Below are positions 10,660-21,728 of a DNA stretch of 64,000 nucleotides, in pieces. Source of the stretch: Hysterium pulicare CBS 123377 (lineage: Eukaryota; Ascomycota; Dothideomycetes; Hysteriales; Hysteriaceae); NCBI GenBank assembly GCA_000467715.1, contig AJFK01000016.1, positions 62,001 through 126,000 on the forward strand, read 5' to 3'. The position numbers were made by a program, and so were the translations under genes. The number at the start of each line of letters is the position of its first letter. Position 1 is the first letter of the stretch. The notes under the pieces were generated by a model. It saw nothing but the letters and a program-made list of their open reading frames with translations, was not told where the DNA came from and searched no databases.

Positions 10660-13600
10660 ATGGGGGTAGTCAACAGCAGACCTGGCGATGGAGACGGCCT
10701 CTATTTACGGGATCAGAATCGATGTGAGCTCCCACCATATCGATCATCCGGCGCCAAAACACTACTGACCCAAGCATAGTCTCCGTCGCTGCCCTCTCAA
10801 TCTCGAATTCGCGCAACCGCACTTTACTGAATATCACTCCTAACTCCTTCCCCGCCTCTAGATACGCTGCAAAAAGAGAATTCGGCGACGAAAGCGTAGT
10901 AGAATACGTTCAGGTTGGTTTCAGACAACGTATCACGGAAGATCACATTCTTACCCATTACCTTATAGGACCCAGAAAGCAATCCGTCTGCCGGACCGCC
11001 GTCTTTCCTCATCCGCTTAACGAACGACGAAGAGCTTACCTTCAACTATACTTTTATCATCCGCCAAGCGCAAGCGCCTCCGTCCATATACAATGTAAAC
11101 AATGCGTCCACCATCACTCCAAATGGGGTTGTAGATACAGTAATCAACGGCTTAACCTTTGCCTTCGCCCCAAGTTCAAAGGAGTTGGACAATTTGGTGA
11201 CAAGGGAGTTTCATGCCAATCCCAACCTACATAAAAACCCCAACGTCGAACTGGTTGGCGATTATACAACAGGCGGGAGCCCCTCGGTACAGTTCCAGTG
11301 GTCATGGAAATGGAAGCCACCAAGAACCTCGGAGGACAGAGGTGGGGGGTGGCGCACTAGTTGCAGTGTAAGATGTCTCATGCCATGTTTTACCTGCAGA
11401 AATATTAATTTGGCGATCTAGTTTGTGGAGTACGACCAGAGAGCCCATCGGTTAGACACATTAGCAAGTTTCGCTTTTTGGGTTCAAAGTACGTGCCAAA
11501 TGTCTTGAAAACAGAAATAAACACTGACGCTTTCTAGATTCACAACGCTACCTTCAGAGTCCAAAGTCACCATCCCCACGACTAGAGCTTGGCGTACCTC
11601 CGCGACTTAGAGTTCCCTCGGCGCAGTCAATAGAATCACGGGTTAGCGACTCTGATGGCGGAGAGTTCAGGGATACTATTGAAGCGCCCCCAAAGTCGCC
11701 AACGATCGATGCGATCCCGGAATATGGTCTTGGACTCGTACCTAGCCAAGCTACAACCCTCACTAGTAATACTGTCAAGGTTGACGTGACATGCCAGCGG
11801 CCTGGTGAAGACCTGAGTCAGACCGAAGATGGACCGCTGTTCAGGGCAACAATGAAGTCGCTCGAACTGAAGACAGGCAACATGCGAGCAAGATGGAAAA
11901 AAGTCCTGAAAAGGGCGGAAGCTGCTCTTGAAGCCCAAGTCAACTGCAATAATTCCATGGCAGATTTGATGGAGGCTCTCCGAGAAGCTTCATCTTCGAA
12001 CGCAAACGCAGTACAACCTGCCATTGACCATTATTTCGACAAGATTGCAAAAGAGATTCTATCCTACGAGAGACTGAATTCGGTCAATATTCAAAAGCTC
12101 ATCATTGACCCTATCTATAAATTGTATAATGTCGACATCAAGCAAGCCGAGGCTAAGAAGAAGGACTTTGAAGAAGAAAGCAAAGAGTACTATCAATACG
12201 TCAGCCGATATCTTGGTCAGAGGCAAGACTCTCTTAAAGAAAAGAAGCGCGCAGAAACCGATTCGAAGTACCAAACAAAACGTCGTAATTTCGAACTCAA
12301 ACGATTCGATTATTCCTCGTTCATGCAGGATCTTCATGGCGGACGAAAAGACCAGGAAGTATTGTCACATTTGACTAGATATGCGGATACGCAAGCAAAG
12401 AACTACCTAGACACCGCCACGAAGATTGAAACGATGATTCCTCAACTGGAAGCGTTAAGCTTTGAGGTCAAAGAGGTTGACAAGGAATTTCAGCTACAGC
12501 GTACCGAAAGAGAGGAGAAAAGGCGGATATTAGAGAAGAGCAAGATGCCCTACGATGAACCACCTACTTCCCAAGCGATTCCAATGACGCCTGCATCAGC
12601 AAATGGTACCCGATCTACTCAATTGTCCCACTCTGAATCCCTCCGGAGTTCTAGTATTGCGCCAGTGTTCAAAAGCACGATCAGCCCCCCACCTGTTAAT
12701 TCTCCTCCGCCGAATGCCTCTTTGTCAAGCCTAACCGCGACTCAATCACCGTCTAACCCCACAATGAGCCAGGGAGCGGGACAAGTAGAAAGTCCCAACG
12801 TGAATAGATTCAAGGGAATTCGTGATTTGGAAGATAAGGACTATAGTATTGGAGGCGGCTTAGAGCCTACTCAGGTCGCACATCGAAAAGAAGGCCTTCT
12901 TTGGGCTCTCAGCAGGCCTGGCAGTCATGTTGATCCTAAAGGATTGAATAAGCAGGCTTGGCATAAGTGAGTTGATTTGATCCTCGTAACAGATATTGAA
13001 GCTGACTTCGCTTAGGTTTTGGATAGTGCTTGATCAAGGAAGACTATCCGAGTATACGAACTGGAAGCAAAAGTTGGATCTCCACATGGAGCCAATTGAT
13101 CTACGTGTTGCCTCTGTTCGAGAAGCTCGCAATGCTGAACGGCGTTTCTGCTTCGAAGTCATCACTCCACAATTCACTCGAGTCTATCAAGCGACCTCGG
13201 AAGAAGACATGAAATCATGGATCTCCGCAGCCAACAATGCCTTGCAGAGCGCGGTGGAAGGAACAAATAAAAGCGAAAGAATATCCACCGACTCTCTGCC
13301 AGGGTCTACGAGACGGGATATTGCATCAGTTCTCACCGGCAAGAGCTCTTCGCTCTCCAATCATCGAAGCTCATACAACAATGCAACATCCAAGACACCA
13401 GCGCGGCATGCCACGGTTGGTGACAGGCCTTCGTACCGAACCCCCGAGCCCAGTAGCGGGGATGAAGGGAGATTGCTCCAACAAGTTCGCAACGCTGATG
13501 CTGCTAATAGATTCTGCGCAGATTGCGGCTCAGAGAGCAAAGTGGATTGGGTATCGATTAACCTGGGCATCGTCATTTGCATTGAATGCAGCGGTATTCA

Positions 13601-14396
13601 TCGATCACTTGGAACTCACATATCAAAAGTGCGGTCTCTAACGCTCGACACGACCTCGTTTACTCAAGACATTATCGAAATGCTCCTTACTATTGGCAAT
13701 CGTGTCAGCAATACGGTATATGAAGCGAAGCTTGATACGTCGTTAAAGCCTGGTCCAATGTCAACACGCGAGCAACGCTTGCATTTCATCACCGCAAAGT
13801 ACGCAGATCGCGCTTATGTAGCGCCAATATCTCCAACGCTCTCCCATTACTCGACATCCGAAGAGACTCTTCTCGCATCTATCAAAAAGAACGACATTCA
13901 AAACGTCATTTACGCCCTTGCGCTACGGGCGGATCCAAATTCACAGGACCGGTCCCGAGGCACACACTCCGTCTTTCTCGCTCTCGCTGCTGCTGATCCC
14001 GCATCTCCCTCAGCCGCTGCATCTCCTGCTGGCTCTCCTGGTCCAGGTGGCTCAGGACCCGGGCGGAAGCCATTCCCTGTGGCGGAGCTGCTTCTGCAAA
14101 ATGGAGCCGAACTGCCAAACCAGCCAGCGCCAATCCCTCTCAGCGTATCAGCCCGCATGTATCTTGAGCACAAGGCTGATCAGCGAGCAGGGAAAAGGTC
14201 GACAGCTGTGGGCGGAAGTCAGGGAGGTCCAGGCGGAGATATCCTGACAGCATTACCACAGATCATGGCAGGGAATGGCAGTACTCCCGCTGAGCGAGCT
14301 AGAGAGCGAGAAGCAAGGTTGCAAAAGCGAGTCAGTGCTGGCGGAAGGTTGGTCAAACAGCATTCTGATAGTGGTGAAGGTAGGAAAGGTCTGTAG
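10660..14396 (+). CDS. BAR-PH-ArfGAP protein (ACAP/centaurin type)
   Basis: A GTPase-activating protein for Arf GTPases, acting at curved membranes in vesicle traffic. Six exons: 10660-10723, 10780-10913, 10969-11367, 11422-11488, 11538-12966 and 13016-14396, 1,157 residues. The start gives MGVVNSRPGDGDGLYLRDQ, which matches my memory of the conserved N-terminus of fungal homologues. A BAR-type coiled region spans about residues 275-500, a PH domain about 600-725 (begins KEGLLWALSRPGS, split by an intron after AWHK), and the ArfGAP zinc finger about 785-910 with CADCG...CIECSGIHRSLG, where the four cysteines and the catalytic arginine are present. The tail resembles ankyrin-like sequence and then becomes low-complexity. 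All five introns are 49-56 bp. Exon lengths sum to a multiple of three. Confidence 0.93.
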
Positions 14397-15112
14397 GATA
14401 AACAGTTTCGCTCACGCTTTTGGATTTTTTCTAGTTCATATTTCACTTGGCAAATATGTGGCCTGGCGTGGACATCGGCTGGTTAGTAGCAAAGGACCCA
14501 GCTAAGCCGTTTCTCGGTTGGTAGCGATGATGTTCTCGTTCTCGGAACTGGGACTGGATCGAGTGTCTTTTGGATACCGCCCTTGACGGCATGACGATGA
14601 CGAAGGCTTGGGCATGGACATGGACATGGGTTTGTATGGCATTTCGTTGACTCGGCGCGGAACTCAAGTGGTTCATTGATATTCCTTTACATCATTCCTG
14701 TTTTCGGAGCGAATTCTTTTCTTTCCGTTGTCGATTGTCAATGAGTCATCACAATTTCCTGTGACAGGAGCGGGAATAAAATAATCTGTAATGAGTAATG
14801 TGGTTAGTATCCTTGGGTATGAGGAGCCACGATACTTCAGATAGCGAGTAACTTTTGGAATGAGCCTGGCTTTTGCTCGACCCAAGCCTGAACATGCGCA
14901 ATGTGACTCATGCCTTTCAAGACAAGTGTTTGCATCTCAGACTCATTGAAGCACTTACCAATGTACTCCTCCAGGTTGTGGGAGTCATTCTTAGGGAGCA
15001 ATGGGCCAGGTGAAGCATGCACGTGACCGGAGTGCCGCGGCGGCACAAAGCTAAGCGACTTGAAAACCACGGCGAACCCCACATCATCGACTCTCTCCAG
15101 TATACAGAAAAC
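14397..15112. other. Intergenic region between the ArfGAP gene and eIF3b
   Basis: Tandem genes separated by 0.7 kb. A short GGACAT repeat lies near 14615-14632. Frames in this stretch are short and overlap on both strands. I see no gene; it should hold the 3' UTR of one gene and the promoter of the next. Confidence 0.45.
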
Positions 15113-17443
15113 ATGGCACCATCATACGAGAACCTCCCCGTTGAGGATGAAGAATTCGACGAGGAAGAAATCGACTTTTCTGATCTCCAAGAACAATACG
15201 AAGTGCGCTTAGAAGAGGGCCTCGACGCTTTCGTGGTGGTCGATGGCCTGCCCGTTGTCCCAGAGGAGAACAAGGCAAAATTGGTCAAATTCGTGCTGAG
15301 GAAGTTGAACTCTGTGGGGAAGGTCAAAGATGACGGCGTTTTCATGCCCTTGAATGATGAGAATAAGACGGAAGGGTAACGCTTCACTCTCCATCAGTTT
15401 TGTCCCACAATCTTCGTTTTACTGATCCACCGCTTAGATATGCGTTCGTCGAGTACAGCAGCCCCAGCGAAGCCGTCCAAGCCGTCAAACAACTCCATGG
15501 CACGCCTCTTGATAAGAGACATACCATGGCCGTCAACAAGCTCACCGATATTGATCGATATGGACGAGAGGGCAGGATCGACGACGAATACCACCCCCCA
15601 CAGATAGAACCATTCTCACAGAAGGAACATTTACGATCATGGCTTGGAGATCCAGAAGCGCGAGACCAATTCGTCATGTACCGCGGCGACAAGGTTGGCG
15701 TATTCTGGAACGACAAGGAGGATGCCCCCGAAGTTGTCGTGGATAGAGACAACTGGACCGATCTTTTCGTACAATGGTCGCCTCTGGGGACATATCTTAC
15801 ATCAGTTCACGCGCAAGGCGTACAGCTGTGGGGAGGGAAATCATGGAGCAGACAGAAGAGGTTCGCTCATCCGGGCGTCATCCTGATAGATTTCTCGCCC
15901 AACGAGAATTACATCACGACATGGTCGCATAGGCCTCTCCAGGTAGATGAAAACCATCCTATACCATCTCTTTCTCTGGAAGAAGATGGCAAGAACTACA
16001 TCATCTGGGATATTGCGACCGGAAAACCAATACGCTCGTTCGTTACTATCGATGTGCCAAGCGCTGCAACGGATGCAGACGGTAATCCGGTCAAGAAGAA
16101 GATGCAATGGCCGACTTTCAAGTGGTCTTCGGATGACAAGTATGTTGCCCGTATGACACCAGGCCAATCTATTTCCGTCTACGAAACCCCGAGGATGAAT
16201 CTTCTTGACAAGCAATCTATTAAGATCGAAGGTGTGGTGGACTTCGAATGGTCGCCTGCAACTCCACGACGAGATGGGATCAAAATCTACGAACAACTCT
16301 TCTGTTATTGGACCCCGGAGCTGGGTAGCAATCCCGCCAAGGTCGCCCTCATGTCCATTCCCACTAAGGAAATCGTCCGAACTCGCAACTTATTCAACGT
16401 CACCGATGCGAAGCTACACTGGCAGTCTGAGGCTGCCTACGTTTGCGTAAAGGTTGATCGACACTCTAAATCTAAAAAGTCGCTAGCAACGAACCTCGAA
16501 ATCTTCCGCGTCCGCGAGAAGGGTGTCCCTGTCGAAGTCGTCGATAGTATCAAAGACACGGTCATCAACTTTGCTTGGGAACCAAAGGGTAACCGCTTTG
16601 TCCTAATCACAACAGGTGAAATTCCTCAAGGCTCTACGGTGCCAGCCAAGACTGCCGTATCCTTCTTCTGCCCAGAAAAAGTCAAGGGAGGGGCTGTAGG
16701 CAATTTCCGCCATATCCGAACCGTCGACAAAAAGAATAGCAATGCCATCTACTGGTCTCCTAAAGGCCGCTTTGTTGTGGTTGCAACTCTTCAGTCCCAA
16801 CAATCCTTCGATCTCGACTTTTGGGATCTAAGTTTTGAGAAGCCAAAGGAGGAAAAAGATGAGAAGGAGAAGGATTTGACCGCGAATCTGCAGCTCATGG
16901 CTACAACTGAGCATTATGGTGTTACAAACATCGAATGGGATCCTACGGGAAGATACGTAGCAACGGTAGCTAGTATGTACGTACATCGTGTAAGTATCAC
17001 TAACCCCGGCCTTCTATTCTACGCCAACTTACCTTCAACAGATGGAAAACGGTTACCATCTCTACGACTTCAAAGGCCAACTCCTCCGCGAGGAACCCAT
17101 TGAACAGTTCAAACAACTCTCCTGGCGCCCACGCCCCGCCACTCTCCTATCTAAGGAGGAGCAATCTGAGATCCGCAAGAACCTCCGCAACTACAGCAGG
17201 GTCTTCGATGAACAGGATCTGGCGAAGAAGAACACGGCCAACAGACAAGTGGTTGAACAGAGGAGAAGACTGCTGCAGGAATGGTTGGCTTGGCGCGAGC
17301 AGATGAAGCAGATGCTAGACGAGGAGGGTGTGGAGAACGAAGAGGAGGTCATCAAGAAGTCGGCGGACCTTGATGGGGAGACTGAGGAGGTGGAGGAGAT
17401 CGTTGAGGAGATTATTGAGGAGACTGAGGAGGTGGTTGGGTAG
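15113..17443 (+). CDS. PRT1: Translation initiation factor eIF3 subunit b
   Basis: The scaffold subunit of eIF3, which bridges the other eIF3 subunits and the 40S ribosome in translation initiation. Three exons: 15113-15375, 15438-16989 and 17042-17443, 738 residues, the normal length for fungal eIF3b. An acidic N-terminus ([12 protein letters not shown]) precedes an RRM (about residues 40-125, split by intron 1). A beta-propeller of WD-like blades follows (about 165-610; [48 protein letters not shown]). The C-terminus is a long charged helix (about 640-738; [20 protein letters not shown]) that binds eIF3i and eIF3g. Introns are 62 and 52 bp. Nothing is missing. Confidence 0.97.
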
Positions 17444-18796
17444 ATGATGGAGGTCGAATGGCCTTGTTGGTGTTTTCATGCCCTGGGTGATAAATGTTGC
17501 AGGCTTATGATGAATACAGACCTTAGTGCTGATGATGTCTCCACTCTCTTGAACTCGTTATCGGTACTGCTTGCGTGCGCTTGAATGTGGATCTCCTAAG
17601 CCATGAGAGATCCTCTTCCGTCCCCTCTCTAAGGCATATCATGAGCAGTGTTACTAAATTTACACTTTATATCCCGACCATCTAAAATCAGCGACCGGCA
17701 AAATAGCACTCCCAAGTCTCTGTCCAAGGAGGCAGTGATTGTATGAGGCACTTCGCATAGCGGCAAATTAGTCTGCCTTTCAGGTACTTTTTACTCAGGC
17801 GTTTTGCGCATAGAGCTCAAACTTTGCCCAATTGGGAAATGTTCACAAACCCGAGCGCGAGGTGCAAGCTAACATCAGGTATGGTGCGTGAAATCAATCA
17901 AGTTGACTGGTTACCGTAATTGACTCAAAACTCTATACTTACCCCCGGTGTGCACAACCCCACCGGGCAGTGTTTGGTGTTGGATTTAGATTTGATGAGT
18001 TCATTGCATCACCACATTTCGAAATTAATAAATAAGTATCTGTCAAGCCAGAAATAGTTGAAAAATATAGTTGAGATAGAGGCTTAGATTTCTCTATGAT
18101 AGTCATTTTAGTATTTGCGAATTTCAACAGACTGACAGTGGTTTGAAATTCCACCTGCCGAATACCAGAACTTCACAAATTTCAACAGATGTTGTACGGT
18201 TGTTGGGAAGGACAAATATAAATCAATGCGAGCAGACAGTGCGTTCGCACCTTTTGCTTGAAACAGGTGTTGTACAACGGAACATATAACTCCAAAGTAA
18301 CACGAAGGCTGAGCCCAACGCTTGAACTCCGGTTCTACTTATTGCTTGTGTACGCCAACTAGGCCGACTACATCTAACACCAAGCGGAGATCGAACTAGT
18401 GGAACCGAATTGATTGGATGTCCACCATGTGTTCACCTGTATACCCATCACAGACTCAATCTATGCGAGTAAGACGGGGCTGAACTTGCCATTTAAATCA
18501 GGTCTAACAGTCAGCATTCCAGAAAGTATGTTGCATCTGATGATGATCGAACTGCACAGGCATCCATATGCTCATTTGAAGAAGCTTGTGCGAGCCGCAT
18601 GTAACAGTTCGGGGGCCAAAGGATGAGTATTGAAGAACTAAGTCGGACGCCATGAGGTGAGATTGCTCTCACGGAAGGCCATATAAAGAGGAGCTCGCCC
18701 AAGAGGAAGTGAAGCATACAACTCACTCCTGCATACCTCTCTAGCAGTGGTTAACACACATTCAAATCATCTCAACCATCTTCAATTCCGTTCAAT
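17444..18796. other. AT-rich intergenic region
   Basis: A 1.35-kb spacer upstream of the crystallin-like gene, more AT-rich than its flanks between about 17640 and 18360. It contains a perfect 7-bp hairpin (CCCGGTG at 17944-17950 with CACCGGG at 17961-17967) and two copies of AATTTCAACAGA (near 18119 and 18178). No open frame looks coding. Confidence 0.45.
18681..18690 (+). promoter_or_regulatory. Probable TATA box of the crystallin-like gene
   Basis: ATATAAAGAG stands about 115 bp before the start codon of the secreted crystallin-like gene, a normal distance for a fungal TATA element. TATA boxes are commoner in regulated and secreted-protein genes than in housekeeping genes. Confidence 0.45.
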
Positions 18797-19268
18797 ATGC
18801 TCTTCAACAAGTCTTTTCTCCTCTTTCCTGCTCTAGCCGTCATGGCGTACGCTGCCCCAAAGCCAGTGGATACCGTTGTCGACGAACAGATTACTTTGAC
18901 TGTGTACGATCAACCCAACTGGGTCGGACGTTCTGCACAGTTCACCGTGACTTCTCAAACTCAATGCTGTTAGTCCACATATATACCAATACATAGAAAC
19001 AAATCCCCCTAATCTACCATGCAGATAGCCTTGGTGGTACGGATTGGACAAATGTCATCAGCTCGGTCAAGGTGCCTAGTGGCAGACGCTGCCGACTTTG
19101 GGAGTAAGTAGACGTTCCTAGATCATTAGAGGCGTTGCAGGACTGATCTTTGGTTTTGATAGCTCGGCTTCCTGCAACGGAGATAGTAGTCCGGATATTT
19201 ATGCTCCTGGTGCACAGCAGCTGGGTTTCGATAACAAGGCCACGAGCTTTAAGTGCTACGTTAACTAA
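18797..19268 (+). CDS. Small secreted beta/gamma-crystallin-like protein
   Basis: Three exons: 18797-18968, 19025-19103 and 19163-19268 (introns 56 and 59 bp), 118 residues. The N-terminus MLFNKSFLLFPALAVMAYAAP is a clear signal peptide, probably cut after AYA. The mature part of about 98 residues has the Greek-key pattern of beta/gamma-crystallins (VYDQPNWVGRSAQFTV, then WTNVISSVKVPSGRRCRLWD) and four cysteines that could form two disulfides. Bacterial, slime-mould and fungal members of this fold are secreted, often calcium-binding, and some act as toxins or antimicrobials. The target and calcium binding are not provable here. No transmembrane or GPI signal is seen. All three exons stay in frame and the protein ends with the typical final cysteine strand (FKCYVN). 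Confidence 0.85.
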
Positions 19269-19790
19269 AGATTGGGGAAGAGGCATATCTATGGGCCTTC
19301 TAGCGTTTGTAGGTATTCTAGCAAGTGGAGGTAGAATATTCGAGCAGTGCTGGGACGGTCGTGGGTATGGGCGTTGTGTCTGGAGAAAAAAGGGGGTTCT
19401 CCTTACCAAAATGTAGCTCTTCATTATCATCAGTGAGAAACCTTGGTTCCTCAAAAGAGACTTGTAGACCGCCAAAAATGACAGGCGTAAAGCGAGAATA
19501 ACGAATCTAACCTGTTTTGGAAGTAGTGTACAGTACAATTTTATAGCCCCTGAAAGATGTGAAGTTGTGAATGATCATCCGTACCAAGGCCACTGCCATA
19601 TACTAAGCCCTTTGAACTCTGTAAGAGAGATGCCCTTTTGATTGACTTATCAGCTATGTGGTTAAGAGTAGAACGTAAATTGGATCAGGTAGTAGAGCAT
19701 ACATTACTAGTCATGCTCGGAGTCATTCAGAACGATTCATCATGGCGTTCTGAAAGGTCAGCGTATGGTGAATGGTAATAACTTTCAAGT
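19269..19790. other. Intergenic, convergent 3' ends
   Basis: The gap between the crystallin-like gene and CDC43, whose 3' ends face each other. I see no gene or repeat in it. Confidence 0.45.
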
Positions 19791-21271
19791 TCACCCGCCA
19801 GTCATGGCTATGTAGCTGTTTTCGCCCGCCTGCGTTTCCGCTGTGGTGGTAATATCTGCTGATCCTTCCACGATTTTTCGCCGCCATGATAGGGATTCGA
19901 GATGTCGCTTGGCGTCCTCGCTCATACTTAGAGGAGCATCGAAACTCTTTAAACCTGTTTCTCCGAACATGGCGAGTGTGGCAAGGCCAAGATATGAGTG
20001 ATACAAATCGGGAGGATCGCCACATAGCTTGCCAAACCCCCCAACCAGGTGTTGTGTTTTGTCGAGCAGATAGTGGCGAATACCTGACTTGTCGATGAGA
20101 TCGAGATGATTCAAGACTTTTAGGGGTGCCGAGACCCAGTATGCGTAGCATGTATCTGCTATCTTGTTGCATCTGCCATTCACCCCTACCCATTTCAGCT
20201 CGAAATGTGAGCTTGGTTGATCTTTGTATGATTCCTCGCCTTGTTTCGTGGGATAGCTACTGAGTTTTACAAATGAATGTGCATCATGACATGTCGCTGC
20301 TGAATCTGTTTCATCTGCGTGCGTGTCGAAAGCGTCGTCCTCGTCTAGTGTTACGGTTTGCCTTGATGCGAGCCATTGCAAGGTGAGTGGAAGGTTGGAA
20401 ATGCCTCGAATGCGGCCATCTGACTCCTGGCCCTCAAGAGGAAGTCGATCTATGAATGAGAGTGCGCATATTGCGCAGCTTGTGAATCCAGCTAAAACCA
20501 GTCAGTGTCCAGCTATTGAGAGAATTGCGTGTCCGCGTACCGTGGGCTTCATGAAATTCCGCTTCGGAAACGCCTCCATCATATGTCTACTACTGGTCAG
20601 AAGGAATGCGTACACTAGTGAGCAGCTGGGGAGAGTCTTACCTCCGATATCCTCACGCACTTTACGAACTTGTCGACATCGATATCTGGCACACCGGCCA
20701 CAGGCCCTTCCACATTTCCCCTCAAAATCCAACGTATGCCCGATCCCAAATATCCGAATCTGGAATCAGTTCCACCTTCTACCTGACCATTCTCCCCCAA
20801 GGTCTCTCCAAAACCTCCATCCGGTCTTTGCATCTTCGTCAGCCATTGTAATATCTCCCTCCTCTTGACGCGCTGCAAGTCGTCCCCGAGCACAATTAGT
20901 AAGGCAAGAGCAAAGAAAGTGGCAGGGATATGGGCTGGATCCCATATCTCATTCTCGTTATTCCTCGACTCCCCAAGGCTTGCACCAGGGAATGCTCGAA
21001 ATCCACCGTCGGGAAGCTGGCAATCATATACCCACTCTATGTGACCTTTCCGCTCCTCCGTTGTTATTGCATTTTGCAAGTCTCCCAGTAGATCAAGTGC
21101 GGACACGATGAAGAAAGCGAGGGTCATGCGAGTCGCATCATTCGACGTGTAGTGGTGGGATAGATAAGTTTTTAGGCAGCGCCTCCAGTAGTTGATATGC
21201 TTTGCATGGTTGAGTTTACTCTGGCCGCCCGCGACAAGCGCATTTAAGGGCTCTGTGCTAATGCTCGCCAT
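19791..21271 (-). CDS. CDC43: Geranylgeranyltransferase type I beta subunit
   Basis: The zinc-bearing subunit that attaches geranylgeranyl to CaaL-type tails of Rho, Cdc42 and related GTPases. Three exons: 21271-20642, 20586-20541 and 20491-19791, 458 residues. The middle exon is only 46 bp but carries conserved TYDGGVSEAEFHEAH. Prenyltransferase alpha/alpha-barrel repeats are visible: CQLPDGGFRAFPGAS, MQRPDGGFGETLG, TYDGG, and HLVGGFGKLCGDPPDLYHSYLGLA. The zinc ligands are the Asp and Cys of GRCNKIADTCYAYW and the His of YHSYLG. A non-conserved acidic insert (TLDEDDAFDTHADETD) lies near residue 265. Its substrates include the GTPases controlled by the RhoGAP gene that starts 457 bp away in the opposite direction. 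Confidence 0.93.
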
Positions 21272-21728
21272 ATACTTTTGCTGTCTGGATTAGAGGTGGG
21301 ATTGAGTTGAAGCCGCGACTGGAATGTTAGGGAATCATGCTGCGAATGGGCATTAGCGGGGACCAGCAACCGGGGAGGCTGAAGCTAGTGCCAAGTTGGT
21401 TTGCGTGAACGTTTGACTCTCAGCTGCATAAAACTCGCCGCCGCAAAGCCCTCTCCTGAAGCTGAACCTCCTCGACGCATACAAGTCAAAGGACCAGCAT
21501 CAATTCCGTCGCTGTGCTTGTTCCAAATACTCACTCCTCACATCCCGCCAACAGCGGCCGCTACCGTGTCACGACGTACGATATCTAATTCCTATTTTAG
21601 GCCCCTCGTATTCCCCAGGCTTTCCTTCACCACCACGCTCCTTACCTCTTCCACGAACTGGGGGCTTTTGCCATCTACAAGCCCGGAGTCCATTGGAATA
21701 AGTGACATCCTTTGCCGTTACGTTCAAC
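21272..21728. other. Divergent promoter region CDC43 / RGD2-like
   Basis: A 457-bp spacer between the two divergent starts. It must hold both promoters and leaders. C/T-rich tracts precede the RhoGAP start near 21590-21660. I see no other feature. Confidence 0.5.

Noticed and set aside
14397-15112. Search for tRNA genes in this and the other gaps
   Set aside because: GTTCGA-like boxes occur in several places, but none has a matching A box and acceptor stem at tRNA distance.
17944-17967. Perfect 7-bp hairpin with a 10-base loop
   Set aside because: Isolated, without T-run, tRNA features or a matching inverted repeat further away, so no element can be supported.
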